64,000 bases of DNA from Rhizobium sp. NZLR1. GTDB taxonomy: Bacteria; Pseudomonadota; Alphaproteobacteria; Rhizobiales; Rhizobiaceae. The position numbers and the translations under genes were made by a program. Below the pieces are notes generated by a model that was not told the origin of the DNA, searched no databases, and was given only the letters and a program-made list of their open reading frames with translations. The stretch covers positions 873,501 to 937,500 of the forward strand of contig NZ_CP071632.1 of NCBI RefSeq assembly GCF_017357385.1, written 5' to 3'. Shown piece after piece: positions 34,509 through 43,834 of this stretch; within the stretch, counting starts at the first letter, position 1, and the number at the start of each line of letters is the position of its first letter.

Positions 34509-35213
34509 CTATGCCAGCCGGTCGATCAGGTCGCGCAACTCGCCGAGATGGCCGATCTTGCGGAAACGCGGCGCCTCCGTCGGCTCTTCCACATGTTCCA
34601 GCACCCAGGTGAGTTCGTGCGGCACGAAGACGCCGTAGCTGCCGGCGGCGATCGCCGGCACGATGTCGGATTTCAGCGAATTGCCGACCATCATCGCCCG
34701 CTCCGGCCCGTCGCCGACCTTGGCGAAGATGCGCCGATAGGTGACGGCGGTCTTGTCGGAGACGATCTCGACGGCATCGAAGAAGTCGCCGAGCCCGGAT
34801 TGGGCGAGCTTGCGCTCCTGGTCGAACAGATCGCCCTTGGTGATCATCACCAGCAGGTATTTGCCGGCAAGCGCCTCCAGCGTGTCGCGCACATGCGGCA
34901 TGGTCTCGACGGGATGGCTGAGGAGGTCGCGGCCGGTATCGAGGATTTTGGCGATCACGCTCGAGGGAATCTTACCCTCGGTGATCTCGATCGCCGTCTC
35001 GATCATCGACAGCGTGAAGCCCTTGATGCCGAAGCCGTAGTGGCGAAGGTTGCGTTTCTCGGCTTCCAGCAGCCGCTCGGAAATCTTCGGCCCTTCGGCG
35101 AAATCGGCAAGAAGCCCGGTGAAATGCGCTTCCGTCAGCCGATAATATTGTTCGTTCTGCCAGAGCGTGTCGTCGGCATCGAAGCCGATCGTGGTCAGTG
35201 GTCGCGTCGTCAT
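34509..35213 (-). CDS. HAD-superfamily hydrolase
   Basis: A 234-residue phosphatase-like protein. Start ATG 35213 with AAAGGT upstream; the longer frame runs into a RIME-like element. HAD motif I is GFDADDTLWQNEQY (nucleophile and acid Asp), motif II is LLVMITKGD, motif III Lys lies in FDAVEIVSDKTAVTYRRI, and motif IV is MMVGNSLKSDIVPAIAAG (Asp pair reduced to one, with Asn/Ser). A cap domain sits between motifs I and II. The substrate is unknown; such proteins act on sugar phosphates, nucleotides or phosphoglycolate. It is convergent with the tag-coupled gene, 23 bp apart. Confidence 0.88.
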   Translation of the reverse strand: MTTRPLTTIGFDADDTLWQNEQYYRLTEAHFTGLLADFAEGPKISERLLEAEKRNLRHYGFGIKGFTLSMIETAIEITEGKIPSSVIAKILDTGRDLLSHPVETMPHVRDTLEALAGKYLLVMITKGDLFDQERKLAQSGLGDFFDAVEIVSDKTAVTYRRIFAKVGDGPERAMMVGNSLKSDIVPAIAAGSYGVFVPHELTWVLEHVEEPTEAPRFRKIGHLGELRDLIDRLA

Positions 35214-35225
35214 ATGCGTACCTTT

Positions 35226-35337
35226 GAGCATGATGCCGAAAAGTGTGAGCGGTCTTCTTATGACATCATTCTCTAACTCTTTCATTGAGAACAGGATTCA
35301 GATTTTAGGCCGCTCGGCCTAAAATCATCCTGTTCTT
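35226..35337. repeat. RIME-like palindromic element
   Basis: Two palindromes: GAGCATGATGCCG..GACATCATTCTC (35226-35274) and GAACAGGAT..ATCCTGTTC (35288-35335) containing TTTTAGGCC/GGCCTAAAA. Same orientation as 18015. It lies 13 bp upstream of the HAD gene start, within its leader/promoter region. Confidence 0.85.
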
Positions 35338-35366
35338 GAAATATGGCCGGCAATCTATCGCTCGCC

Positions 35367-35417
35367 TGTGTCGAGACAAGGGCTGTGTGGAGACAAGGGC
35401 TGTATGGAGACAAGGGC
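35367..35417. repeat. Three 17-bp tandem repeats
   Basis: Units 35367-35383, 35384-35400 and 35401-35417 share the core GAGACAAGGGC and differ at one or two positions. They are noncoding, between a RIME-like element and the aldo/keto reductase gene. Confidence 0.85.
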
Positions 35418-35594
35418 ACTCATCTCCGCTTGGAAGGCGCAACGTTGAAAATCGCCGCCGCCGCACTACATCGAGTTTGCCTCACCTTGCAGCCAGCCAC
35501 GGCTGTGCCTGTCACGCGCAGGCCAATAATCAAAAAATGAAGTTCTTAAGTTCGCAAGCCCCTCTTGCGGCAGACACAAAGGATTTTTTCGACC

Positions 35595-36644
35595 ATGCGT
35601 TACAATCAACTTGGAAATACGGGACTTTTCGTCTCGGAAATCTGCCTGGGCACCATGACCTTCGGCGAAGCCAAACAGGGCAGCATGTGGGGCGCCATCG
35701 CCGATGTCGACCAGAATGCCGCCGACCGGATTGTCGAGCGCTCGCTTGCATCAGGCGTCAATTTCATCGACACGGCCGACGTCTATTCATCCGGCGAGTC
35801 CGAAAGGCTGCTCGGCCAGGCGCTGAAGAACCTCGACATCCCTCGCAAGGACGTCGTCATCGCCACCAAGGTCTACGGCGTCATGGGCGACAAGCCGAAT
35901 GACCGCGGCGCTTCGCGCGGCCACATTATGGATTCGATCGAGGCGAGCCTCAAGCGCCTGAAGACCGATCATATCGACCTCTATCAGATCCACGCCACCG
36001 ATACGGTGACGCCGATCGAAGAGACGCTGCGCGCCTTCGACGATCTCGTTTCCCGCGGTCTCGTGCGCTATATCGGCGTCTCCAACTGGCAGGCCTGGCG
36101 CATCTCCAAGGCGCTCGGCCTCTCCGAACGCCGCGGCTTTGCCCGTTTCGAAACGGTGCAGGCCTATTATTCGATCGCCGGCCGCGATCTCGAGCGCGAC
36201 ATCGTGCCGATGATGCAGGAGGAAAAGCTCGGGCTGATGGTCTGGTCGCCGCTCGCCGGCGGTCTGCTCTCCGGTAAGTACGGTCCCGGCGCGCCCGGCA
36301 ACGGCGAGGGCCGTCGCGCCAGTTTCGACTTTCCGCCCGTCGACCAGGACAAGGCCTGGGCCTGCGTTGCCGTCATGCGCGAAGTCGCCGAAAAGCACGG
36401 CGTCAGCGTCGCCACCGTGGCGCTCGCCTATATCCTCGCCAAGCCTTTCGTCACGACAGTCATCATCGGCGCCAAGCGTGTCGACCAACTCGACCAGAAC
36501 CTTGCCGCCGTCAAGCTGAAGCTCGACGGCGACGATATGAAAAGGCTCGACGAGGTCAGCGCCCTTGCTCCCGAATATCCGGGCTGGATGCTGGCGCGAC
36601 AGGGCGCCGGCCGCCGCCCGGCCGATTTCGAGCCGAAGGATTGA
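35595..36644 (+). CDS. Aldo/keto reductase
   Basis: A 349-residue NAD(P)H-dependent oxidoreductase with a TIM-barrel fold. The catalytic tetrad is visible: Asp-59 and Tyr-64 (NFIDTADVYSSGESE), Lys-92 (IATKVYG) and His-133 (LYQIHATD). The cofactor region is TVIIGAKRVDQLDQNLAAV near the C-terminus. It resembles the YajO/YhdN branch. The frame is open from 35565, but ATG 35595 (MRYNQLGNTGLFVSEICLGT) is the family start. It stands alone; upstream are short tandem repeats, downstream a strong terminator. Confidence 0.93.
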   Translation: MRYNQLGNTGLFVSEICLGTMTFGEAKQGSMWGAIADVDQNAADRIVERSLASGVNFIDTADVYSSGESERLLGQALKNLDIPRKDVVIATKVYGVMGDKPNDRGASRGHIMDSIEASLKRLKTDHIDLYQIHATDTVTPIEETLRAFDDLVSRGLVRYIGVSNWQAWRISKALGLSERRGFARFETVQAYYSIAGRDLERDIVPMMQEEKLGLMVWSPLAGGLLSGKYGPGAPGNGEGRRASFDFPPVDQDKAWACVAVMREVAEKHGVSVATVALAYILAKPFVTTVIIGAKRVDQLDQNLAAVKLKLDGDDMKRLDEVSALAPEYPGWMLARQGAGRRPADFEPKD

Positions 36645-36673
36645 TTTGCAAGTCCAAGGGCATTTCGGTGAGG

Positions 36674-36704
36674 GAACGCCGGAGATATCCGGCGTTCTTT
36701 TTTT
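36674..36704 (+). terminator. Rho-independent terminator of the aldo/keto reductase gene
   Basis: Perfect 10-bp stem GAACGCCGGA / TCCGGCGTTC (36674-36683, 36688-36697) with a 4-nt loop and seven Ts. Confidence 0.92.
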
Positions 36705-36716
36705 GCAGACGATCGG

Positions 36717-37076
36717 TTATTTGCCGTGGGCTTTAAGCCAGGCATTCATCTCGGTGATCTCGGCTTCCTGCGCCTTGATGACGCCTTCGGCGAGTTTGCG
36801 GATATCGGCATCCTTGCCGTATTGAAGTTCGATCCTCGCCATGTCGATCGCGCCTTGATGGTGCGGGATCATGCCGCGGACGAAATCCACATCGGGATTG
36901 CCGCTATATTTGATCGTCATATCCTTGTGCATCTTGGCGTTGGCCTCGCTGAATGCGTGGCTTGCTGCATCGTGACTGCCCATCGGCTTGCTCATGTCCA
37001 TCGACATGTCTTCGGCAAGGCTGGGGGCGGCAACGAAGGCAAGCATTGTAGCAAGCGTAACGATTTTCAGAGACAT
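36717..37076 (-). CDS. DUF305 family exported His/Met-rich protein
   Basis: A 119-residue protein with a signal peptide ending SLA (residues 1-21). A Met/His-rich segment follows (EDMSMDMSKPMGSHDAASH), then the DUF305 core FVRGMIPHHQGAIDMARIEL with the His-72/His-73 pair. DUF305 proteins are ferritin-like four-helix bundles often linked to copper handling. The Met-rich start is typical of periplasmic copper-binding proteins, so a role in copper homeostasis is plausible but not shown. A Cys-rich exported protein gene lies 71 bp upstream on the same strand. Confidence 0.9.
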   Translation of the reverse strand: MSLKIVTLATMLAFVAAPSLAEDMSMDMSKPMGSHDAASHAFSEANAKMHKDMTIKYSGNPDVDFVRGMIPHHQGAIDMARIELQYGKDADIRKLAEGVIKAQEAEITEMNAWLKAHGK

Positions 37077-37147
37077 GAGAGATCCTTCCTCTGTCTGACA
37101 ATAGGTCTTCCAGGCAGCAGGGCTACCTGATTGGCATGGATGGGGTG

Positions 37148-37531
37148 TCAGGACAGTCGGGGAGGGGGCGCCTGCGGCGCGGGCCTTTTATCATCCAGGG
37201 CGCGGGCAAGTGCCGGGGCAGGATAGCCGAAAACGGATTTTCCGCCGTCCATGACCGTCACCGTCGGCGGCAGCAGAAGACAGGCGGCGCAAAGCGGCAT
37301 ATGCGCAACGTCGCCGCTAGCGCAGGGATCTTTCAGGGGAGCGATTTGCCTTGGCCCCTCGGGCATATTCCCTTTGGACACATCCATGCCGGCCATCTGA
37401 TGGTGCATGCTGCCGGCCTCGACGGTGACCGGCGCATTCATCGACGCGCATGTCGGACAGCCCGCCCATGCAGACATGGCGCTGTAGACCAGCCAGCCGA
37501 GTAACATCGTGATGAGGGCGAGTGTCCGCAT
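37148..37531 (-). CDS. Exported Cys/His/Met-containing protein, possible metal binder
   Basis: A 127-residue protein. The N-terminal hydrophobic segment MRTLALITMLLGWLVYSAMS is a signal peptide or anchor. The mature chain has CPTC, MHHQMAGMD, DPCASGD and MPLCAACLLLPP, giving five Cys plus clustered His/Met. This suggests metal binding or disulfides. No family is recognised with confidence (some DUF2946-like proteins look similar). Same strand and just upstream of the DUF305 gene, so the pair may act together in the periplasm, for example with copper. The C-terminus is Pro/Arg-rich and probably disordered. Confidence 0.7.
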   Translation of the reverse strand: MRTLALITMLLGWLVYSAMSAWAGCPTCASMNAPVTVEAGSMHHQMAGMDVSKGNMPEGPRQIAPLKDPCASGDVAHMPLCAACLLLPPTVTVMDGGKSVFGYPAPALARALDDKRPAPQAPPPRLS

Positions 37532-37614
37532 GATGTTTCATATAGGCGAATGCGGGCCGCACGCCAAGCTGGCCGACGATGACAGGCTGACGGATCACGG
37601 CATTGTCATGCCTC

Positions 37615-38460
37615 TCACCAGGCGGCGATCACCTGGTGCTCGATCCGGTAATCCCGGCTCTCCTCGCCGAGCGGCGCGACCGGCCATGTCCAAGTCGCTT
37701 TTGCCGGTGGCTGCGAGACACCGTGCAGCAGGTCGGCCTCTTCCTGCACCCTGCCGTTGCGGTCGATGACGGCATATGCGATGTCGGTCACCAGACAGCT
37801 GCGGCAGGCAAGCCCCGAAAGCCCGGTCAGATGCGCGGCGATCAACCCTTCCACCGTATCTTTAGGCATGCGGCCTGCCTCGGTCTCGTGGCGCCGTTTC
37901 ACGCCGCGGCCGATCTGCGACAGCAGGTTGGCCGAAACGACGAAATCGAGATAAGGCACCGAACGCAGGAAGCCCAGTGGTTCGGGCTCCCTGCCGGTGG
38001 CGAGATCGTCATAGCCGGAGAGATCGCGCTCGATCAGCCGGACATTGCGGTAGCCCTTGGCCGTCAGCCACAGGCGCACCGAGGCGAGATGGACGAGGTC
38101 GACCAGCACGACAGTGTCGAAGTCTCTCGCCAACTCTTTGATCGGCACGTCGCGCAGCAGGCCCGAACCGAGCACGACCGCCGTCCGTTTCTGCCTGAGA
38201 TCGGCTGCCGCCGCGCGTATCGCATTCCGGCTCTTCTCTTCGTGTTCGGCCCAATCCTTGGAGCAACGTCCGGCCCGGGACCACAGATTGACGGAATAGC
38301 GGATGAACTTTCTGTAGGACTTGCCGGTCAACGGCAATGTCGCGGTATAGAGAAGCGCCTCGGCGATCATGAGCATATCCGCATTTCTGATGGACGCCTC
38401 TGCTTCAATCGATTCTGCCTGCGGCTTCAAGACCCTTCGCCCTTGCCGCTCCCGGCCCAA
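37615..38460 (-). CDS. Conserved protein with methyltransferase-like Rossmann region, function unknown
   Basis: A 281-residue protein without a firm family. A Rossmann-like motif [17 protein letters not shown] (about residues 95-111), followed by the strand [16 protein letters not shown] ending in Asp, is compatible with a SAM- or nucleotide-binding fold. [15 protein letters not shown] resembles the following catalytic strand of methyltransferases. Start uncertain: TTG 38460 (AGCGGA upstream), a TTG at about 38430 or the ATG at about 38376. It is divergent from hisS with only 45 bp between the chosen starts, so promoters overlap. Confidence 0.7.
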   Translation of the reverse strand: MGRERQGRRVLKPQAESIEAEASIRNADMLMIAEALLYTATLPLTGKSYRKFIRYSVNLWSRAGRCSKDWAEHEEKSRNAIRAAAADLRQKRTAVVLGSGLLRDVPIKELARDFDTVVLVDLVHLASVRLWLTAKGYRNVRLIERDLSGYDDLATGREPEPLGFLRSVPYLDFVVSANLLSQIGRGVKRRHETEAGRMPKDTVEGLIAAHLTGLSGLACRSCLVTDIAYAVIDRNGRVQEEADLLHGVSQPPAKATWTWPVAPLGEESRDYRIEHQVIAAW

Positions 38461-38505
38461 TCCGCTAGGAAACCGCCACTGTCACAGTCAGCGGAATTCC
38501 CGGAA

Positions 38506-40029
38506 ATGAACGATAAGCAGAAGAAACCGCAAAAGCTCAAGGCCCGCCTGCCGCGCGGCTTCGTCGACCGCACGGCCGCCGATATCCGTGCCGTCAATGA
38601 GATGACGGCAAAGATCCGGGAAGTCTACGAGCATTATGGTTTCGATCCGCTCGAAACGCCGCTGTTCGAATATACCGATGCGCTGGGCAAATTCTTGCCC
38701 GACAGCGACCGGCCGAATGAGGGCGTCTTCTCGCTGCAGGACGACGACGAGCAGTGGATGTCGCTGCGTTACGACCTGACCGCGCCGCTCGCCCGTCATG
38801 TCGCCGAGAATTTCAACGAAATCCAGCTTCCCTACCGCACCTACCGCGCCGGTTACGTCTTCCGCAACGAGAAGCCCGGCCCCGGCCGCTTCCGCCAGTT
38901 CATGCAGTTCGATGCCGATACGGTCGGCGCGCCGGGCGTCCAGGCCGATGCCGAAATGTGCATGATGATGGCCGATACGCTTGAGGCGCTCGGGATCAAG
39001 CGCGGCGACTATGTCATCCGCGTCAACAACCGCAAGGTTCTGGACGGCGTGCTGGAGGCGATCGGCCTCGGCGGCGACGACAAGGCCGGCCAGCGGCTCA
39101 ACGTGTTGCGCGCCATCGACAAGCTCGAGAAGTTCGGGCCGGAAGGTGTGGCCCTGCTGCTCGGTCCCGGCCGCAAGGATGAATCCGGCGACTTCACCAA
39201 GGGCGCCGGCCTCGACCAGGCGCAGATCGACAAGGTGCTGTTCTTCGTCGGCATCAAGGACTATGCCGAAAGTGCTTCGCGCCTGGCCGAGCTCGTCGCC
39301 GGAACCTCGAAGGGCGTCGAAGGCGTCGACGAGCTGAATTTCATCGGGGCGTTGGTCACGAGCGCCGGCTATCAGTCCGACCGCATCAAGATCGATCCCT
39401 CGGTCGTGCGCGGCCTCGAATATTATACCGGCCCGGTCTACGAGGCCGAGCTCAGTTTCGACGTCACCAACGAAAAGGGCGAAAAGGTCGTCTTCGGTTC
39501 GGTCGGCGGCGGCGGCCGCTATGATGGCCTGGTCTCCCGCTTCATGGGTCAGCCGGTTCCGGCAACGGGCTTTTCGATCGGCGTCTCCAGGCTGATGACG
39601 GCGCTGAAGAACCTCGGCAAGCTCGGCGCCAGCGAAGTGATCGAGCCCGTGCTGGTAACCGTCATGGACGGCGATGTCGAGGCGATGGGCCGCTATCAGA
39701 AGATGACCCAAGAGCTGCGCGCCGCCGGCATCCGCGCCGAGATGTTCCAGGGCAACTGGAAGAAGTTCGGCAACCAGCTGAAATACGCCGATCGCCGCGG
39801 CTGCCCCGTCGCCATCATCCAGGGCGGCGACGAGCGCGCCGACGGCGTCGTGCAGATCAAGGATCTGATCGAGGGCAAGCGGCTTTCCGGCGAGATCGAG
39901 GACAATGCCAGCTGGCGCGAGGCGCGTGTGGCGCAGGAGACAGCGCCGGAAGCCGACCTCGTCGCCAAGGTGAGGGAGATCCTTGCGGAGCAGGCAGAGG
40001 ATCGGAAGAGGGCGGGCGGCGATGTCTGA
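38506..40029 (+). CDS. hisS: Histidyl-tRNA synthetase
   Basis: A 507-residue class II aminoacyl-tRNA synthetase charging tRNA-His. The open frame reaches back to 37603, but ATG 38506 gives the correct N-terminus. Class II motif 2 is [24 protein letters not shown]. Histidine-specific motifs are [14 protein letters not shown] and, as motif 3, [10 protein letters not shown]. The C-terminal anticodon domain follows from about residue 385 ([10 protein letters not shown]). The length exceeds E. coli HisRS (424), mainly through an insertion near residues 175-240, as in the alphaproteobacterial HisRS type, which also has altered tRNA-His recognition (family knowledge). First of three in-line his genes. 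Confidence 0.95.
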   Translation: MNDKQKKPQKLKARLPRGFVDRTAADIRAVNEMTAKIREVYEHYGFDPLETPLFEYTDALGKFLPDSDRPNEGVFSLQDDDEQWMSLRYDLTAPLARHVAENFNEIQLPYRTYRAGYVFRNEKPGPGRFRQFMQFDADTVGAPGVQADAEMCMMMADTLEALGIKRGDYVIRVNNRKVLDGVLEAIGLGGDDKAGQRLNVLRAIDKLEKFGPEGVALLLGPGRKDESGDFTKGAGLDQAQIDKVLFFVGIKDYAESASRLAELVAGTSKGVEGVDELNFIGALVTSAGYQSDRIKIDPSVVRGLEYYTGPVYEAELSFDVTNEKGEKVVFGSVGGGGRYDGLVSRFMGQPVPATGFSIGVSRLMTALKNLGKLGASEVIEPVLVTVMDGDVEAMGRYQKMTQELRAAGIRAEMFQGNWKKFGNQLKYADRRGCPVAIIQGGDERADGVVQIKDLIEGKRLSGEIEDNASWREARVAQETAPEADLVAKVREILAEQAEDRKRAGGDV

Positions 40030-40071
40030 GGCCGTTCCGACACGCTCGTCGCTTACCGTTCGGAGCGCGGC

Positions 40072-41193
40072 ATGCCCCTGATCAACCTCCCCGAATTTGC
40101 CAACGATCTGCTGGCCGAATTTACCGCCCGCAACACCGAGCGCATCGACACGCCGGTGATCCAGCCGGCCGAACCCTTTCTCGATATCGCTGGCGAGGAC
40201 CTGCGCCGCCGCATCTTCATGACGGAGAGCGAAACCGGGGCGAGCCTTTGCCTGCGTCCCGAATTCACCATCCCCGTCTGCCTGCGCCATATCGAGACGG
40301 CAACCGGCACGCCGAAGCGTTACGCCTATCTCGGCGAGGTTTTCCGTCAGCGCCGCGACGGCGCCAATGAATTCTATCAGGCCGGCATCGAAGATCTCGG
40401 CGATATCAACCTGTCCGGCGCCGACGCCCGCGCCATCGGCGATGCCACCGGCATTCTCGCCCGCCTGCTGCCGGGCCGGCGCCTGTCGGTGACATTAGGC
40501 GACCAGGCGGTGTTCGAAGCCGTCGTCCAGGCGCTCGGCCTGCCGCTCGGCTGGCAGAAGCGCCTGATCCACGCCTTCGGCAACATGACGCAGCTGGAAG
40601 CCCTGCTTGCCGGCCTCGTCAGCCCGCAATTCGTCACCGGGCTGGACGACGATATTGCCAAGCTTGTCGCGTCAGGCGATGAGCAGGCGCTGGTCGCCCA
40701 TATCGAGCAGGAAATGCAGACGACGGGTTATTCGGCCAATGCCGGCCGCTCGCCGCTGGAAATTGCCCGGCGGCTCAAGGAAAAGCTCATCCTCTCCGAA
40801 ACCCGTCTCGACGACGCGGCCTTCCATGTGCTGGAGGAGTTCTTGTCGCTCCACGTGCCGCTCGTCAATGCGTCCGCGGCCCTGGCCGGTTTCGCCGATG
40901 CGGCCGGCCTGAAACTCGGCAACGCACTATCCCGCTTCAACGGCCGCGTTGCCGCCCTTGCCAATGCAGGTGTCGACCTCTCTTGCGTTGACTACCGCGC
41001 CGCCTTCGGACGGCCGCTCGATTATTACACCGGCCTCGTCTTCGAGGTGACGGCGGAAGGCTCGGCGGCGGTTCTGGCCGGTGGTGGCCGCTTCGACCGG
41101 CTGCTGACCTTCCTCGGCGCAACGGACCGCATTCCGGCCGTCGGCTTCTCCTTCTGGCTCGACCGCATCGAAACCGAAAGGGCAGCCGTATGA
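40072..41193 (+). CDS. hisZ: ATP phosphoribosyltransferase regulatory subunit HisZ
   Basis: A 373-residue HisRS paralogue without aminoacylation activity. It forms a hetero-octamer with the short HisG and confers histidine feedback control on the first step of histidine synthesis. HisRS-like core traces: [49 protein letters not shown] and [10 protein letters not shown]. The anticodon-binding domain is absent, as expected. It starts 42 bp after the hisS stop and overlaps hisG by 4 bases (ATGA), so stoichiometric production by translational coupling is likely. Confidence 0.93.
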   Translation: MPLINLPEFANDLLAEFTARNTERIDTPVIQPAEPFLDIAGEDLRRRIFMTESETGASLCLRPEFTIPVCLRHIETATGTPKRYAYLGEVFRQRRDGANEFYQAGIEDLGDINLSGADARAIGDATGILARLLPGRRLSVTLGDQAVFEAVVQALGLPLGWQKRLIHAFGNMTQLEALLAGLVSPQFVTGLDDDIAKLVASGDEQALVAHIEQEMQTTGYSANAGRSPLEIARRLKEKLILSETRLDDAAFHVLEEFLSLHVPLVNASAALAGFADAAGLKLGNALSRFNGRVAALANAGVDLSCVDYRAAFGRPLDYYTGLVFEVTAEGSAAVLAGGGRFDRLLTFLGATDRIPAVGFSFWLDRIETERAAV

Positions 41194-41885
41194 CCATCAC
41201 CATCGCGCTTCCCTCCAAGGGCCGGATGAAGGACGATGCGTCGGCAATCTTCGAGCGGGCCGGCATGCCGATCGCAGCCGTCGGCAACGACCGCTCCTAT
41301 CGCGGCCGCGTCGAAGGCTGGGACGATGTCGAAATCGCCTTCCTCTCGGCCTCCGAAATCTCCCGCGAACTCGGCAACGGCACCGTCGATTTCGGCGTCA
41401 CCGGCGAAGATCTGATGCGGGAAGGGTTTGCCGAAGTCGACAAGCGCGTCGAATTCTGCGCCCGCCTCGGCTTTGGCCATGCCGATGTCGTCGTCGCCGT
41501 GCCGGAGATCTGGCTGGATGTCGAGACCATGGCCGATTTGGTCGATGTCGCCGCCGATTTCCGTGCCCGTCATGGCCGGCGCCTTGCCATCGCCACCAAA
41601 TACTGGCGGCTGACCCAGCAGTTCTTTTCGAGCCAGCACGGCATCCAGCTTTATCGTATCGTCGAAAGCCTCGGCGCCACCGAGGGGGCTCCGGCGTCCG
41701 GCTCGGCCGATATCATCGTCGATATCACCTCCACAGGCTCGACGCTGCGCGCCAATCGCCTGAAAGTGCTTCAGGACGGCGTCATCCTGCATTCGCAGGC
41801 CTGCCTCGTGCGCGCCCGCAGGGAAAGCCATGCGGACGAACCCGCGGTGCAGGCAATCATCGACGCGGTGCGCGCCGCCCTCTGA
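41190..41885 (+). CDS. hisG: ATP phosphoribosyltransferase catalytic subunit HisG, short form
   Basis: A 231-residue enzyme of the HisG_S type. It condenses ATP with PRPP to phosphoribosyl-ATP, committing to histidine synthesis. It lacks the C-terminal regulatory domain of the long form and therefore needs HisZ, encoded just upstream. Visible: [15 protein letters not shown] at the start, [40 protein letters not shown] and the PRPP-binding [18 protein letters not shown]. It overlaps the hisZ stop. A stable hairpin follows the stop and probably ends both this operon and the convergent DoxX gene. Confidence 0.96.
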   Translation: MTITIALPSKGRMKDDASAIFERAGMPIAAVGNDRSYRGRVEGWDDVEIAFLSASEISRELGNGTVDFGVTGEDLMREGFAEVDKRVEFCARLGFGHADVVVAVPEIWLDVETMADLVDVAADFRARHGRRLAIATKYWRLTQQFFSSQHGIQLYRIVESLGATEGAPASGSADIIVDITSTGSTLRANRLKVLQDGVILHSQACLVRARRESHADEPAVQAIIDAVRAAL

Positions 41886-41894
41886 TCTCCAGGC

Positions 41895-41930
41895 ATAAGA
41901 AAAACCCGCCGTCGGATGTGACGGCGGGTT
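41895..41930 (-). terminator. Shared terminator between hisG and the DoxX gene
   Basis: Perfect 11-bp stem AACCCGCCGTC / GACGGCGGGTT (41903-41913, 41920-41930). On the minus strand it is followed by TTTTTCTTA, right for the DoxX gene. On the plus strand only CTCTATGT follows, so termination of hisG is weaker. Confidence 0.8.
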
Positions 41931-41960
41931 CTCTATGTCTGCGAGGATGGTCTGCTGATG

Positions 41961-42398
41961 TCAGGCCGTCGCATAGGCGCCGCGGCGGGCGTCGAGCGAG
42001 TAGGCGCCTGCGCCGTTGGTGGCGAGCATGATATAGGCGCCGGCGAGCGTGACGTTCTTCATGAAGTTGACGAAGTTCAGGGCGTTGATCCAGCCGTTGG
42101 CAGCGGCCGGGAAATCAGGAACGTTGACCGGCGAAAGGTGGAAGACGACGCCGGTGAACACACAGAACACGGCGAGCAGCCAGCCGACGATGCGGACCTG
42201 AAAGCCGACGAGCACGGCGAGACCGGTTGCAAGTTCGAACAGGCCGGCGAGATAGGTGAGCGCCGTGGAAGCGGGCAGACCTGCACCGGCGATCATGCCG
42301 GCGGTCGAAGCCGGATCGGTCAGCTTGCCGAAGCCGGCGAAGATGAACATGAAGGAAAGCAGGATACGGGCAATCAGGGTAATGACGTTGTTCGACAT
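41961..42398 (-). CDS. DoxX family membrane protein
   Basis: A 145-residue integral membrane protein with four helices. The start MSNNVITLIARILLSFMFIF at 42398 has GGAGA 9 nt upstream; the longer frame to 42629 is not used. DoxX signature: FAGFGKLTDPASTAGMIAGA, then GLFELATGLAVLVGFQVR. DoxX proteins are involved in redox or membrane integrity in some bacteria; the function here is open. It is divergent from a GST gene 212 bp away. Confidence 0.92.
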   Translation of the reverse strand: MSNNVITLIARILLSFMFIFAGFGKLTDPASTAGMIAGAGLPASTALTYLAGLFELATGLAVLVGFQVRIVGWLLAVFCVFTGVVFHLSPVNVPDFPAAANGWINALNFVNFMKNVTLAGAYIMLATNGAGAYSLDARRGAYATA

Positions 42399-42610
42399 GG
42401 ACGTTGTCTCCGTTTGACTGGTTCTGGAGATCTTGGTGCCCCGGCACCGTGTGGACCTCTGATGCCTCCTATGTCGCTCATTTCTCCCATTGTGGAAAGA
42501 TAAACGAACGGGGACACTTTGTTCAATAATATAGAACGATGCCCTACAGGCGGCCGCTTGCCTTTGCCGCGTCCGGTCTCTTATGGTCGGCGCCCAACAA
42601 GGAGAATCCG

Positions 42611-43321
42611 ATGGCAGATCTGTCCGCATTTCCGATCACGGCGCGCTGGCCGGCTAGAAATTCCGACATCATCCAGCTTTACTCGCTGCAGACGCCGAAT
42701 GGGGTGAAGGTATCAGTCGCGCTCGAGGAGCTCGGCCTTGCCTACGAGGCACATTATATTTCCTTCGCCGCCAACGAGCAGAAGTCGCCGGAATTCGAAT
42801 CTCTCAACCCGAACGGCCGCATTCCGGCGATCATCGATCCGAACGGGCCGGATGGTAAGCCGATCGGCCTGTTTGAATCCGGCGCCATCCTGCTTTATCT
42901 CGCCGAAAAAACCGGCAAGCTCATTCCTGAAGACGCCGCTGGCCGCTACGAGTGCATCCAATGGGTGTTTTTCCAAATGGCCGGCATCGGCCCGATGTTC
43001 GGCCAGTTCGGACATTTCTACAAGTTCGCCGCCGACAAGGTCGCCAATAATTCCTATCCGGTGGAGCGCTATCGCGACGAGTCCAAACGGCTGCTCGGCG
43101 TGCTCGAAGACCGGTTGAAGGGTCGGCAGTGGATCATGGGCGACCAGTATACGATTGCCGACATCACCACCTTCACCTGGGTTCGCGGCGCCGATATCTT
43201 CTATGGCGGCCGCGAGGTTCTCGACTATGCGAAATTCCCCGCCGTCATGGACTGGCTGCAGCGCTGCATCGCCCGCCCGGCCAGCGAGAAGGGGCTCAAC
43301 ATTCCGGTCAAGCCGGAGTGA
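42611..43321 (+). CDS. Glutathione S-transferase family protein (YghU/YfcG-like)
   Basis: A 236-residue protein; ATG 42611 has AAGGAG 6 nt upstream, so the longer frame from 42539 is rejected. The N-terminal thioredoxin-like domain includes DIIQLYSLQTPNGVKVSVAL, SLNPNGRIPAIIDPNG and GLFESGAILLYLAEKTG with the glutathione-binding Glu-Ser pair. The all-helical C-terminal domain ends DITTFTWVRGADIFYGG. The Thr-Pro-Asn-Gly start of helix 1 is the Ure2p/YghU/YfcG type, whose members have disulfide-bond reductase activity. It is adjacent to but divergent from the DoxX gene. Confidence 0.93.
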   Translation: MADLSAFPITARWPARNSDIIQLYSLQTPNGVKVSVALEELGLAYEAHYISFAANEQKSPEFESLNPNGRIPAIIDPNGPDGKPIGLFESGAILLYLAEKTGKLIPEDAAGRYECIQWVFFQMAGIGPMFGQFGHFYKFAADKVANNSYPVERYRDESKRLLGVLEDRLKGRQWIMGDQYTIADITTFTWVRGADIFYGGREVLDYAKFPAVMDWLQRCIARPASEKGLNIPVKPE

Positions 43322-43387
43322 CGAACAGGCCGCCGCAAAGCAGAAAGGCCGCCCATCGGGACGGCCTTGGTGTTCTACCCCCGGCCT

Positions 43388-43834
43388 CTATCGGTGGCTT
43401 GCAATCTGCCTTGCGCCTTCAAGCTTGAAGCGCGGAAAGATGAAGACGCCGACCATGCTGCCGCTGTATTTCTCTTCGAGCCCGTTCGACTCGCCCATGC
43501 AGAACAGCGGCTGGCGCAAGCCGTTCGGCATGATGATCGTCGTCGAAAAACAGAAGGAGGAGCAGCGTGTCGCCGCCTGCTCGAACAGTTCCAAGATGTG
43601 GCCGCGGTCCTTGGTATCGTAGCAGCGGATCAGGCTTAGGAGCCCGCATTCCTGTGCGGAGAGGCCGTGCAGCATCGCGCTCCATTCGCCGAGACGGAGC
43701 ATGCCGCTCGACAAATCTCCGGTCCAGGCTTCGGAAATCGAAAACTGCGCCACGATCTCGTCATTTTGATTGTGGTGCTCAAGCGAGCCGGGTGTCAAAG
43801 GTACGGCTGCATTGGCTTTGGCGATCTTAAACAA
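43388..43834 (-). CDS. PAS-like conserved protein, function unknown
   Basis: A 148-residue protein starting at TTG 43834 (GGGGGAACGCC upstream). The order of elements, with an N-terminal acidic/aromatic stretch (HHNQNDEIVAQFSISEAWTG), a middle helix pair and then the beta strands SSFCFSTTIIMPNGLRQPLF and GSMVGVFIFPRFKL, resembles a PAS-type sensory fold without output domain. No ligand motif is recognisable. It stands alone between the GST gene and a 500-bp stretch without genes. Confidence 0.65.
   Translation of the reverse strand: MFKIAKANAAVPLTPGSLEHHNQNDEIVAQFSISEAWTGDLSSGMLRLGEWSAMLHGLSAQECGLLSLIRCYDTKDRGHILELFEQAATRCSSFCFSTTIIMPNGLRQPLFCMGESNGLEEKYSGSMVGVFIFPRFKLEGARQIASHR

Noticed and set aside
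37603..38505. Upstream extension of the hisS frame (about 300 codons)
   Set aside because: Overlaps the minus-strand conserved gene 37615-38460; HisRS family start is at 38506.
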